A stretch of DNA of 64,000 nt from assembly GCF_042662225.1 (NCBI RefSeq), contig NZ_JBHSYQ010000003.1, positions 1,984,001-2,048,000 of the forward strand, in the 5' to 3' direction. Within the stretch, counting starts at the first letter, position 1. The number at the start of each line of letters is the position of its first letter. Under the pieces are notes generated by a model. It made no database searches. It was not told where the DNA came from and worked only from the letters and a program-made list of their open reading frames with translations. Positions 41,680-49,602 of this stretch are shown here, in pieces. This stretch comes from Nibribacter roseus. GTDB taxonomy: Bacteria; Bacteroidota; Bacteroidia; Cytophagales; Hymenobacteraceae. A program made the translations under genes and the position numbers.

Positions 41680-42438
41680 ATGCGCAATAACTATTCATTT
41701 GATTTTAAAAACACCTTCCTTAACCTGACAGAGTATACTGTGCCTTATGGTTATGAGAGCCAACTAGAGCCTTGTCTGCCCGCAGGTGTGCAAAAAGATA
41801 GTTTCGGCAACTACTTCATCAGAATAGGGGAGTCAACCACGCTTTTTACGGCCCATCTGGATACCTACTCAAGAGAGCGCAAGAAGGTAAGCCATGTATT
41901 GGATGGCACCATCATCCGCACGGATGGCAGTACCATATTGGGGGGCGATAACAAGGCAGGTGTGACCATTCTGCTTTATCTTATAAGCAAGCGTGTGCCA
42001 GGTACCTATTACTTTTTTATTGGGGAAGAAGTGGGCTGCCTGGGTAGTCGTGCCGCATTAAAATCAGACGCTTCGTTTTTCGCCCAATTTGACCGTGCTG
42101 TTACTTTTGACCGCAGAAAGGCTGGTTCCATTGTTACCCATCAACGGTGTGGGCGTTGCTGCAGCGACCAGTTTGCCGAGGCGCTTTCGCTTCAGTTCTT
42201 AAACCAGGGCCTGGCCTACCATGCCGACCCATATGGGGTCTTTACCGATACGGCTGTTTTTGTGGAGGTGATCCCGGAATGTACGAACCTGTCTTCAGGG
42301 GTATGGGGCGAACATACTTCAGAAGAGTACGTGGATATCCTGTTGCTTGAGCAGATAGCCAGAGCCGCTGAAGGGGTTAATTGGGAAGGCTTGCCGGCAC
42401 ATCGCAATATTCCAATAGACTATAACCAGGTAGCATAA
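41680..42438 (+). CDS. Single-domain M20/M28-type metallopeptidase, paralog A
   Basis: The 252-aa protein is a catalytic domain only, much shorter than PepT/PepV (about 400 aa) because the lid/dimerisation domain is missing. All five metal ligands are seen: H59 in AHLDT, D90 in LGGDNKAG, E116/E117 in GEEVG, D144 in TFDRR and H212 in GEHTSEE. Probably an active di-zinc aminopeptidase or deacylase in the cytoplasm (no signal peptide); substrate unknown. The 133-aa gene follows at 47 bases. Paralog B is at 45132. Confidence 0.8.
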   Translation: MRNNYSFDFKNTFLNLTEYTVPYGYESQLEPCLPAGVQKDSFGNYFIRIGESTTLFTAHLDTYSRERKKVSHVLDGTIIRTDGSTILGGDNKAGVTILLYLISKRVPGTYYFFIGEEVGCLGSRAALKSDASFFAQFDRAVTFDRRKAGSIVTHQRCGRCCSDQFAEALSLQFLNQGLAYHADPYGVFTDTAVFVEVIPECTNLSSGVWGEHTSEEYVDILLLEQIARAAEGVNWEGLPAHRNIPIDYNQVA

Positions 42439-42485
42439 TTTATCATGTCTCTTCACCATATTTTTTCACTCTAATTTCTACAGGT

Positions 42486-42887
42486 ATGAATACTTTAACT
42501 TTATCTCTCACACATGAGCAGTCCCAGCTTGCTCAGGAGCTTCTGCAAAAAGCCTTGCACGAATGGGAAGTAATTATCAATAGCACCGATAGTATCAGTC
42601 CTGTGGGCAACAGGGTACGGTTTAAAAGCGAATGCACTAACATTTTGCTTCAGGCGCTTCAGCAGGGCAAAACGGTAGTTAGCATGCCCGATGTGCTTTT
42701 CGTGCCAGTATTACTTCAGCTCAAGAGCATGCTGGAAAACCAGATGAAAATCATGGTGGACCTGATGCAGGACGAAAGCCTGGAGAATGAAAATCAGTTT
42801 CAGGTGGTTATGCGCGGTATTGGGTTGCTCAATATGATGCACTGCATGACACATGAGACGCTACAATTTGAAAAAGATGCTGTTTAA
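42486..42887 (+). CDS. Small helical protein, paralog of the 138-aa protein
   Basis: The 133-aa, largely helical protein has a Met-rich C-terminus (LLNMMHCMTHETL). It resembles the product of 45950-46366 weakly in pattern (N-L-x-L...Q..L..ELL.K; DxMxxLxxDxSL) and in position after the peptidase gene, so it belongs to the same duplicated module. Function unknown. Confidence 0.6.
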   Translation: MNTLTLSLTHEQSQLAQELLQKALHEWEVIINSTDSISPVGNRVRFKSECTNILLQALQQGKTVVSMPDVLFVPVLLQLKSMLENQMKIMVDLMQDESLENENQFQVVMRGIGLLNMMHCMTHETLQFEKDAV

Positions 42888-42890
42888 CCT

Positions 42891-43262
42891 ATGTTGATGA
42901 TATAGGGAGAAAGTGCGCTCTATAATTTAGGCGGGTGCACTTTCTGTAAAACTTCCAACACTGTAAAAAACCTGTGCGTAGGTACACAAATTCGGTGAGC
43001 GCGTATTTATCGCCTGCTTTCCTGCGCGTTCCCTTTTTGAGCCGGTAAATTTATAGTGACAGATCAGGAAAAATTCTGTTATGGCATAAATTGGAAAGGC
43101 ATAAAACGCAGAATTCCCAGGAAAGTATAAGAAATGGGGTTGCGTATTATTTAAAGATTTAGTTTGTAACTGATTCAGGGCCATGGAGTAAGCAATTGCA
43201 GGTATTGAGGAGGACAGGGCCAGGAATCTTTATAGCGTTCAATAATTTTTCGCTTTTCTGCG
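42891..43262 (+). pseudogene. Decayed copy of the 127-aa zinc-finger protein
   Basis: ATGTTGATGATATAG matches the start MVMIL of the intact gene (46373) with a stop at codon 5. Further on, in frame pieces, GGCTFCKTSNTVKNL matches AGRSTFYKTYDTVKDL, KFIVTDQEKFCYGINWKGIK matches EFVVVDQLEQYYGIDLKGTR, and CRY-stop-GGQG matches CRYCDGKG. Several stops and shifts make it non-functional. It holds the same place in module A as the intact gene has in module B. Confidence 0.75.
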
Positions 43263-43375
43263 TTAAAAAAGTTAGTTAGTCCGGTAAACACTAAAATATC
43301 AATAAACCAATGACCCTCCACTATCAGGTAATTCCCAACAGAAATCCTTTTGGTTTATTGTATAAGGAAACAGTA

Positions 43376-44356
43376 ATGCTGCCCATAGTAGTTTTGCTTG
43401 TGCTGGTTTTGTTATGTCCTGGTCAGCTGACTGCGGCTTCGGAAGACTATTCTTTTAAAAAGGCAGAAAAACTTTTTTCTAGAGGGAAGTATGAAAAAGT
43501 ACTAGACCAAATTAGACTTTTAGAAAGAAATAGGTTTTCGAAAGAGGGAAGGCTGAAGTATTCTTTGTATAAAGAAGTACGGTACTACCACTATAAACTG
43601 TCAAGCCGTATCCTTTTGAAAAAAATAGGTTCCTTAAAGGAATCCGTAGGATTATATAAAAGGCTATTTCTTTTAGACAGTACAAAGCAATTTGTAAATC
43701 AGCCACAATATCAAGACTTTAAACAACTTATAATAAAAACACTGGAGAGTACGGTTGACAAAAATAACTTAGCCGCCTCCAGGCTGTTCGTAGACGTTTT
43801 AGCTTTACAGGGAGATACAGTCGCGGCTTATAGAAAAGTATACCCTGTAAAAGAAGCGTTGTACCTTGCAAATAAAGAAGCGCTCCATGAATTTATTAAG
43901 AATTATGATTATTCTGAAATTGATAGAAAAGCTTTAATGGTGAAGAAACAATCTAGTATTGAAAATCAGGCTTTTGCTTTAACGAAAGATTTTAAATATG
44001 ATTTCGAAAAAGTACGGGCCATATATATATGGATTGTACAAAACATATCTTACGATTATAGTTATAAGATTTATGATGCGCAAACCACTTTTAAGGCTAA
44101 TAAGGGAGTCTGTAGTGGGTTTAGCTATCTTTTTAAAGAAATGTGTTTGAAAGCAGGTATTAAAGCATACCGTATAGAAGGATATGCAGAGGGGCGCCCT
44201 GCAGGAAATCATGCCTGGAATTCTGTTGAAATAGAAGGGTATCCATTTCTTATAGAAAGTACTTGGGCCTCATGCATTAAAGAAAAAACAAATTATTATT
44301 ACCTTATAAGTGAAAAAGAGCTCTCAAGAACGCATAAACCAGAAGAGGTGTACTGA
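43376..44356 (+). CDS. Secreted transglutaminase-like protein
   Basis: The protein has 326 aa from ATG 43376, which starts a clear signal peptide (MLPIVVLLVLVLLCPGQLTA); the frame opens at 43310. TPR-like helices follow, and the C-terminal 120 residues form the transglutaminase-like fold with the catalytic triad Cys in NKGVCSGFSYLF, His in GNHAWNSVEI and Asp/Glu in FLIESTWAS. The Asp position is Glu, so activity could be altered. Probably periplasmic. It lies between the two peptidase modules and reads with them. Confidence 0.75.
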   Translation: MLPIVVLLVLVLLCPGQLTAASEDYSFKKAEKLFSRGKYEKVLDQIRLLERNRFSKEGRLKYSLYKEVRYYHYKLSSRILLKKIGSLKESVGLYKRLFLLDSTKQFVNQPQYQDFKQLIIKTLESTVDKNNLAASRLFVDVLALQGDTVAAYRKVYPVKEALYLANKEALHEFIKNYDYSEIDRKALMVKKQSSIENQAFALTKDFKYDFEKVRAIYIWIVQNISYDYSYKIYDAQTTFKANKGVCSGFSYLFKEMCLKAGIKAYRIEGYAEGRPAGNHAWNSVEIEGYPFLIESTWASCIKEKTNYYYLISEKELSRTHKPEEVY

Positions 44357-44444
44357 CAGGAATTTCTAATATACCTTTATAATTACAAGGCGGGCAGTAT
44401 TGCTTTGCTATTGAGTGATTAGCTAAAGAGTTAAATAAGAACAT

Positions 44445-44713
44445 TTAGCCTATTTGCCCTCCAAAACCAGCCTTATTCATTGCAGTAATAAAATCCTGTT
44501 CAGTAACAGGAAATCCAGAAGCATCACCCAAGATTGCATCAAGACAACAGTAAGGGCATTGTACTGTTTTTTCTCCATTGCCATTTTCCTCCGGAAGCCA
44601 GCCTTACTTGTATAGTCAAGAGAGAATTCCAGTGCAGCTTAGGCAGACACAAATACCACCTTTTGTCATCTGTTAAGGTTCCCGTAGCGTCTTTGATGGG
44701 CTTCCTTTAAATG
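44445..44713 (-). pseudogene. Decayed copy of the 104-aa zinc-ribbon protein
   Basis: Minus-strand pieces in two frames match the intact protein at 39812-40126: HLKEAHQRRYGNL (with IKDAHRKSYNNL) ends at a UGA, and VQCPYCCLDAILGDASGFPV matches VQCPYCGMDSVLGDSSGFPV, ending with the stop at 44445-44447. Between them are frameshifts and the first CxxC region is lost. Confidence 0.75.
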
Positions 44714-44807
44714 TAATATGTGAATTTTGCCTCAAGGGCTTATCTACAAAAATAAGATGCTAAGATTATGGTGCGCCAAAAGTTGATTCCCGCAAGCGGA
44801 CATTCTT

Positions 44808-44854
44808 ACAAGCTTGCGAAGAATGCCATTTAAGAAGTGAACCTGGTACCTTTG
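44808..44854 (+). promoter_or_regulatory. Island promoter 5: palindrome plus -7 box
   Basis: ACAAGCTTGC (44808-44817, one change), 29 bases, TACCTTTG (44847-44854). Flanks ATTCTT and AAGAAT extend the symmetry. Leader about 275 bases to peptidase B. Confidence 0.75.
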
Positions 44855-45131
44855 TATCATGCTGCAATAACAGGATAGATTACCTGCTAAGCAGGTAGGT
44901 TGAGGTGTTTAGTATTGTTAGCCATTCACTTGCCGCGCTTTACTTCTGGCAAATTGTTGCGGGAGTCCTAATTATACAGAAGAATGCTTCTAAAGCTACC
45001 TGTTTTTAAGGGTAGTTTCATAAATATAACTTTTCTATTATGGCTTTGTCTTCCCAAAGCTATTGTTATAGCCTCATTTTTAGAGGGCCAGGAAAGCTAT
45101 GTCTAAACTTTTCACCAATTAAAACAACTAT

Positions 45132-45890
45132 ATGTTTAAAACTAAACACTTCGATTTCAAAAACACTTTCCTGAATCTAACACAGTATACGGTGCCCTAT
45201 GGAGACGAATATACTCATAGGCAACACTTGCCGGAGGGCATACAACAGGATGAGGATGGTAACTATTTCATCACCGTTGGTGAGTCTTCCACGCTGTTCA
45301 CTTCCCACCTGGACACCTGTTCTTTTTCCAGAGAGAAAGTAAACCATGTTATCAATGGAGATATCATTGCTACTGATGGCACCACTATTCTGGGAGGAGA
45401 CAATAAGGCTGGTGTTACCATACTGTTGTACCTCATCAGCCAGGGTGTGCCAGGTACTTACTACTTTTTTGTAGGAGAAGAGATAGGCACCGTAGGCAGC
45501 AGAGCAGCATTACGAGCCAACAGACTTTTCTTTTCGCAATTCAAAAGGGCAGTGGCTTTTGACAGAAGAGGGGAGGGCTCCATTATAACACACCAGCGAG
45601 GAGCGAGGTGCTGCAGCGACCAGTTTGCAGTGGCACTGGCAGATGAGTTTGGCTTGCATGGATTGGGCTATGAAGCAGATCCTACTGGAGTGTTCACTGA
45701 TACAGCAGTTTTTACAGATATTATCCCGGAATGTACAAATCTATCTGCGGGGGTGTGGAACGAACACCGAAGGGGAGAATATGTCAATATTAAAATTGTG
45801 GAGCAGATCGCCAAAGCAGCTGCCAAGGTTCAATGGGAAGATTTGCCTTCAGCCCGAGACCCTTTACGCATTCAAAGGCAGGCAGCATAG
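45132..45890 (+). CDS. Single-domain M20/M28-type metallopeptidase, paralog B
   Basis: The protein has 252 aa, the same length as paralog A, with H59 (SHLDT), D90 (LGGDNKAG), E116/E117 (GEEIG), D144 (AFDRR) and H212 (NEHRRGE) at identical residue numbers. The blocks ITHQRGARCCSDQFA and GVFTDTAVF are shared with A. No lid domain. It is followed by the 138-aa gene after 59 bases. Keeping two intact copies suggests different substrates or dosage (inference). Confidence 0.8.
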   Translation: MFKTKHFDFKNTFLNLTQYTVPYGDEYTHRQHLPEGIQQDEDGNYFITVGESSTLFTSHLDTCSFSREKVNHVINGDIIATDGTTILGGDNKAGVTILLYLISQGVPGTYYFFVGEEIGTVGSRAALRANRLFFSQFKRAVAFDRRGEGSIITHQRGARCCSDQFAVALADEFGLHGLGYEADPTGVFTDTAVFTDIIPECTNLSAGVWNEHRRGEYVNIKIVEQIAKAAAKVQWEDLPSARDPLRIQRQAA

Positions 45891-45949
45891 CCTCTGTATG
45901 CTAAATCTTAATCATTAATGTAATGTTTTACTTTTAAACTGTATATATC

Positions 45950-46366
45950 ATGAATAACCCCACAATACCACTAAATGTACAGGAAGCAAGTTTGATCAGG
46001 GAGCTGCTTGAGAAATCCATTCCCTATTTAGATGCCACCATCAAAGATGCAGAAAATTTAACTCAGGTGGCTAAAAAAGCTCAGTTCTCTAAAAGTACCA
46101 TAGAAGCCTACCTAAACAAGAACCCTGATAAAAATGGGTGTCTGGCATTCCCTGAGGAATATTTTTTGGCACTACTTTATAAAATCAGAGTGGCCTTGTG
46201 TAAAAGAGCCGATGTTATGCTTGCCCTTTTGCATGATACAAGCCTGAGCACTGATGTGCAAATACAGTTAGCACAAGACTCTGCCGTATTACTTAACCTT
46301 ATCAGAATTTTTCAGGACCCTTCCCTGCCAAGACTCATTAGTTCTAGCGAATCTAGTTCTAAATAG
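45950..46366 (+). CDS. Small helical protein, paralog of the 133-aa protein
   Basis: The 138-aa helical protein ends in Ser-rich ISSSESSSK. The middle NKNPDKNGCLAFPEEYFLALLYKIRVAL corresponds to QQGKTVVSMPDVLFVPVLLQLKSML of the 133-aa protein. Function unknown; conserved association with the peptidase. Confidence 0.6.
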   Translation: MNNPTIPLNVQEASLIRELLEKSIPYLDATIKDAENLTQVAKKAQFSKSTIEAYLNKNPDKNGCLAFPEEYFLALLYKIRVALCKRADVMLALLHDTSLSTDVQIQLAQDSAVLLNLIRIFQDPSLPRLISSSESSSK

Positions 46367-46372
46367 TAGTGT

Positions 46373-46756
46373 ATGGTGATGATTCTATTGAACGAAGTGC
46401 TGCACCAGGCTGGGCGGAGCACTTTCTATAAAACTTACGACACCGTTAAGGATCTGTACGGGGTGCATATTAACATTGCAGGTACCTATCTGGAGCCAGT
46501 ATTCTTGCATGTATTCAAATTTGAGAAAGGGGAGTTTGTTGTGGTAGACCAACTGGAGCAATACTATGGCATTGACTTGAAGGGGACAAGAATAGAGCTC
46601 TCAGAGGAGGAAGAAGGTGAATGGAGTTCTACTATAATTAAAAATTCAGTTTGTAATTGTATAAAAACCCGGACCCAAGATACTTGCAGGTACTGTGATG
46701 GCAAGGGGAGCCTCATTAATAGTTTTGGCTTTAAATTACTCTCTGCCATCTTTTAG
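46373..46756 (+). CDS. Small protein with DnaJ-like zinc finger
   Basis: The protein has 127 aa. C94/C96 and C105/C108 in SVCNCIKT ... TCRYCDGKGS form a single zinc finger of the CxxCxGxG type. The N-terminal part (LNEVLHQAGRSTFYKTYDTVKDLYG) is helical and then beta. Starts six bases after the stop of the 138-aa gene, so co-transcribed with it. The module A copy is a pseudogene. Confidence 0.6.
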   Translation: MVMILLNEVLHQAGRSTFYKTYDTVKDLYGVHINIAGTYLEPVFLHVFKFEKGEFVVVDQLEQYYGIDLKGTRIELSEEEEGEWSSTIIKNSVCNCIKTRTQDTCRYCDGKGSLINSFGFKLLSAIF

Positions 46757-46801
46757 CCCCTTTTTTAATTTTTATCTACATAAATCAATAACTTATAGCC
46801 T

Positions 46802-47776
46802 ATGCCTTTACAATATGAGATAACTTCTAATGGATACTATTTTGGGTTGAAGTACCAGGGAACAGAAGTTATTCCCTGCAATAACAATAAGCTTTGGCGG
46901 ATAACAAAAGATTTAATTGGATTCCGGCAAGACAACCAGTTTGGTATTTACTCTACGCTTGAGAACAGAATCCTGCATGATGCAACTTTAAGCGCGGAGG
47001 TAACTTACTTCCAGAGGATTAATGATAAAGAGGGTGCATTAGTCACGAAATCGCGTTTTGTTTCCACACATCCTGGGGTTTTTATAAAAACTAAAGAATA
47101 TTTAGAAGTATGTGACTTCCTGCTTTGGAAAGGTAATCGGCTATTAGTCCTGTCTCCCGAGGGTATTCTTGTGATTTTGCGTAACGGGGAAATAAGGAAG
47201 TACAATGGGAAAAAGCCAAAAGAGGCTTTAGACCGCCTTCAACAGCGCTGCCTTTTTGAAGATGAGCATGGATACGTGGTAAAATCGGAGTTGCCAAAAT
47301 TTGATTACTTAACTGAGGCGGACAGAGAAATAGATGAAGACAATTTCTTAAACAGTTTTATTCCTCAAGAAGTAGTAACAGAAGCAGTTCATACTTCTGG
47401 TAAGCCAAACTCCCCAGCAAGTGACTTGGAAATGGAGGAGCCTATTTTTAAGTATTATAATTTTAATGAAATACCCCCTATCATCAGAGAAAAGTTTATA
47501 AATCACCTCGACCGTTTTTATAATACACCCACTAACGATAAGTTGACCAAGTTTCTTATCTATTTAGCGTGGTGCCATGCCAATGGCTTTATTAAGTATG
47601 ATCAAAAAGGGAATTGTACCATTGATCCCTGGTATGCCTCGCTCCCTGACTTTGTTGAATTTCCTTCAACTGTTGACCGTCTATACGAAGCCCATCAGTT
47701 AAAGGGGCTGCAACACCTTCTTTATATCTCACCATTGACAGAGGGTTATCTTGAGGTGCTAGCCCTTGTGAACTAG
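46802..47776 (+). CDS. Unrecognised 324-aa protein
   Basis: The first 150 residues alternate like a beta-propeller or WG-repeat-like domain (LWRITKDLIGFRQDNQFGIYS, LLVLSPEGILVILRNGEIRKYNG); the C-terminal 110 residues are helical (DRFYNTPTNDKLTKFLIYLAWCHANGFIKYD). No family recognised. Last gene of module B, 46 bases after the zinc-finger gene. Confidence 0.55.
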   Translation: MPLQYEITSNGYYFGLKYQGTEVIPCNNNKLWRITKDLIGFRQDNQFGIYSTLENRILHDATLSAEVTYFQRINDKEGALVTKSRFVSTHPGVFIKTKEYLEVCDFLLWKGNRLLVLSPEGILVILRNGEIRKYNGKKPKEALDRLQQRCLFEDEHGYVVKSELPKFDYLTEADREIDEDNFLNSFIPQEVVTEAVHTSGKPNSPASDLEMEEPIFKYYNFNEIPPIIREKFINHLDRFYNTPTNDKLTKFLIYLAWCHANGFIKYDQKGNCTIDPWYASLPDFVEFPSTVDRLYEAHQLKGLQHLLYISPLTEGYLEVLALVN

Positions 47777-48057
47777 TGAAATTTTATAAAAAATATAAAA
47801 ACATCTACTAGCTTAAAAACCAGTAGTTCCAATAACCTGCTTATTTTGCTTGGCATAAGCAGTGTGGCATTTTACAGACTGATACGTAATTAGATAGTTG
47901 TGCTGCGGGAAATAGTTTTTTCTCAGAAAATCGCCATTCATAAACAGGATATAAATGATTGTTAGCCTTGTGTCTGTCAGAGTTTTGATAATTATTTTAT
48001 CCATTATTCTTTTAGCTAAAGAGACCTTCCCATCTATAGAGCCTAAAAAGACTTTAG
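47777..48057. other. Intergenic region between convergent units
   Basis: AT-rich; a 63-codon minus frame is not convincing. It separates module B from the end of the defence-type operon. Confidence 0.4.
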
Positions 48058-49590
48058 CTAATAATTTTTATAAAACGGTTCTGCTACAAACTTCGTGAAC
48101 TCCTCGGTTTTGATATTGCTTCTACTTATCACTTGAAACGGCTCAAGTCTTGCTACTTCTGCTTGAAGGTCTTTCGCTGTTTTAGTACTGCACCCTAGAA
48201 TATCTTGTAATGCTTTGGATGATGCTCCTTCACACTGAAATATGTATGAAAATTCAAGTAACTCTTGGAAGTTGAAGAACTTCTGCTGATAGTCTGATGG
48301 AGATTGTGAAGCGAAAAACACTACAATTCCTTTTGAACGTCCTTCTCTTATAATTTTTTCAAGGAAAATGTTTTTTTGTCCTAAGTAGTTGTGAGCTTCA
48401 TCTATTACCAAAATTGTTCTGATTGTTCTACGGCCATCTTTTATTGGACTGTCGGGCAAAGATGCCATTTCTTTGTAAAGTCTCTCAATAACTAAATAAC
48501 CCACAAGTTCTTTCAATACAGGCATTTTGTGAACATCAATGATCATCGTTCGGTTACTTACTTTTTCGATCGGAGGAACTGATGAACCGTGCGCCCAAAA
48601 CAAATTGAAGTTCGCTAAGTCACGTAATACTTCGATAAGTGTATCATCGTTTTTACCTTCATCTTCATAATTGGCTAAAGCTATCTGAAGAATATCGCCA
48701 AAATCTGGGAATGGATGATTTGGAGTCATTAAAGCTCTTGTGGTATAACCTGCTATGATGGCTTCGGTTAATGCACCTTTTTGAACCGGACCAAATTTAG
48801 AATTGATAGATGCAAAACTTTCCGCCTTTTCTCTAGCAGAAAGCTGAATGTCTTGCTCCTTGTAGTTTGCCAGAATGAAAGGACTAATGGGGAGCGTTTC
48901 ATTATTTTGCAAAAGCCTGTAAGTTCTTGATCTGGTAATATCAATGAAATTCTCATTGTCTACAACATCCCCTTTATAATCAAAGAAAATGAAGTTTGTC
49001 TCGTAGTTTGACTGAATCCGTATGTCAGCCAAAAGTTTTAATAAAAACTGTGTTTTACCTACACCTGGTTTTCCCATTATTGCCAAATGTGAATTGGCGT
49101 GTTTGGTTGTGTCGTTTAGGTGCATGATCAGTTCATTGTTCTGCAAAATGTTGCGACCAATAAAAATATCAAGGTCTTTTGTCTTTAGCGTTTTGGCTCC
49201 TCTTAATTCAATTCCAGTTACTATTTCAGTATACCATTTATTAATGTCTTCGCCATTCTTTTTGAAAACATTCCAAAGGAGAGTAGCACCATTATCTATA
49301 TGGTTTTTGATAATAGATTTATTACTGTAGAATTCGTTTTCATCTATGCTGTCGTTTTCGTAAACCTGACTAATTAATGTCTTTATCAGTACTTCATCTG
49401 ATGCAATAAAAGTTGGGCGCTTCATTTCGCCTCCTGAAAAGTTTGTACTTAAACTAACATCCTTGCCATTTTGGACTAAAGAATACGAAAAGGCCATTCG
49501 CGCAATAACAGCTTTGTCTAATTTAGTTAAAACTCTTAAAGAGCTTATAATTTCGTCTGCTTGCTGTGATGTATATAGTCTATCTGCCAT
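48058..49590 (-). CDS. DndE-like domain fused to HerA/DUF87-type ATPase
   Basis: The protein has 510 aa. Residues about 5-78 (LYTSQQADEIISSLRVLTKLDKAVIARMAFSYSLVQNG ... FIASDEVLIKTLISQVY) follow the pattern of DndE. From about 140 it is a HerA-like translocase: Walker A GKPGVGKTQ (173-181), FIFFDYKGDVV, Walker B ILVIDEAH (393-400) and the arginine-finger-type REGRSKGIVVFFASQSP. HerA ATPases move DNA in end resection and defence. It is the last gene of the operon, 12 bases after the DndD-like gene. The fusion is the notable part; the DndE similarity is by eye. Confidence 0.75.
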   Translation of the reverse strand: MADRLYTSQQADEIISSLRVLTKLDKAVIARMAFSYSLVQNGKDVSLSTNFSGGEMKRPTFIASDEVLIKTLISQVYENDSIDENEFYSNKSIIKNHIDNGATLLWNVFKKNGEDINKWYTEIVTGIELRGAKTLKTKDLDIFIGRNILQNNELIMHLNDTTKHANSHLAIMGKPGVGKTQFLLKLLADIRIQSNYETNFIFFDYKGDVVDNENFIDITRSRTYRLLQNNETLPISPFILANYKEQDIQLSAREKAESFASINSKFGPVQKGALTEAIIAGYTTRALMTPNHPFPDFGDILQIALANYEDEGKNDDTLIEVLRDLANFNLFWAHGSSVPPIEKVSNRTMIIDVHKMPVLKELVGYLVIERLYKEMASLPDSPIKDGRRTIRTILVIDEAHNYLGQKNIFLEKIIREGRSKGIVVFFASQSPSDYQQKFFNFQELLEFSYIFQCEGASSKALQDILGCSTKTAKDLQAEVARLEPFQVISRSNIKTEEFTKFVAEPFYKNY

Positions 49591-49602
49591 AATTTCAATT
49601 TC

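Larger units (their letters stand above)
44357..45131. other. Region with decayed zinc-ribbon gene, promoter 5 and leader of peptidase B
   Basis: See the pseudogene at 44445-44713 and promoter at 44808-44854; the 277-base leader holds a hairpin ACCTGCTAAGCAGGT around 44881 and CTACC/GGGTAG around 45000. Confidence 0.6.

Noticed and set aside
44999..45030. CTGTTTTTAAGGGTAG as an island copy of the dispersed palindrome
   Set aside because: Only one arm is similar; the pairing partner is missing and a local CTACC/GGGTAG hairpin explains it.
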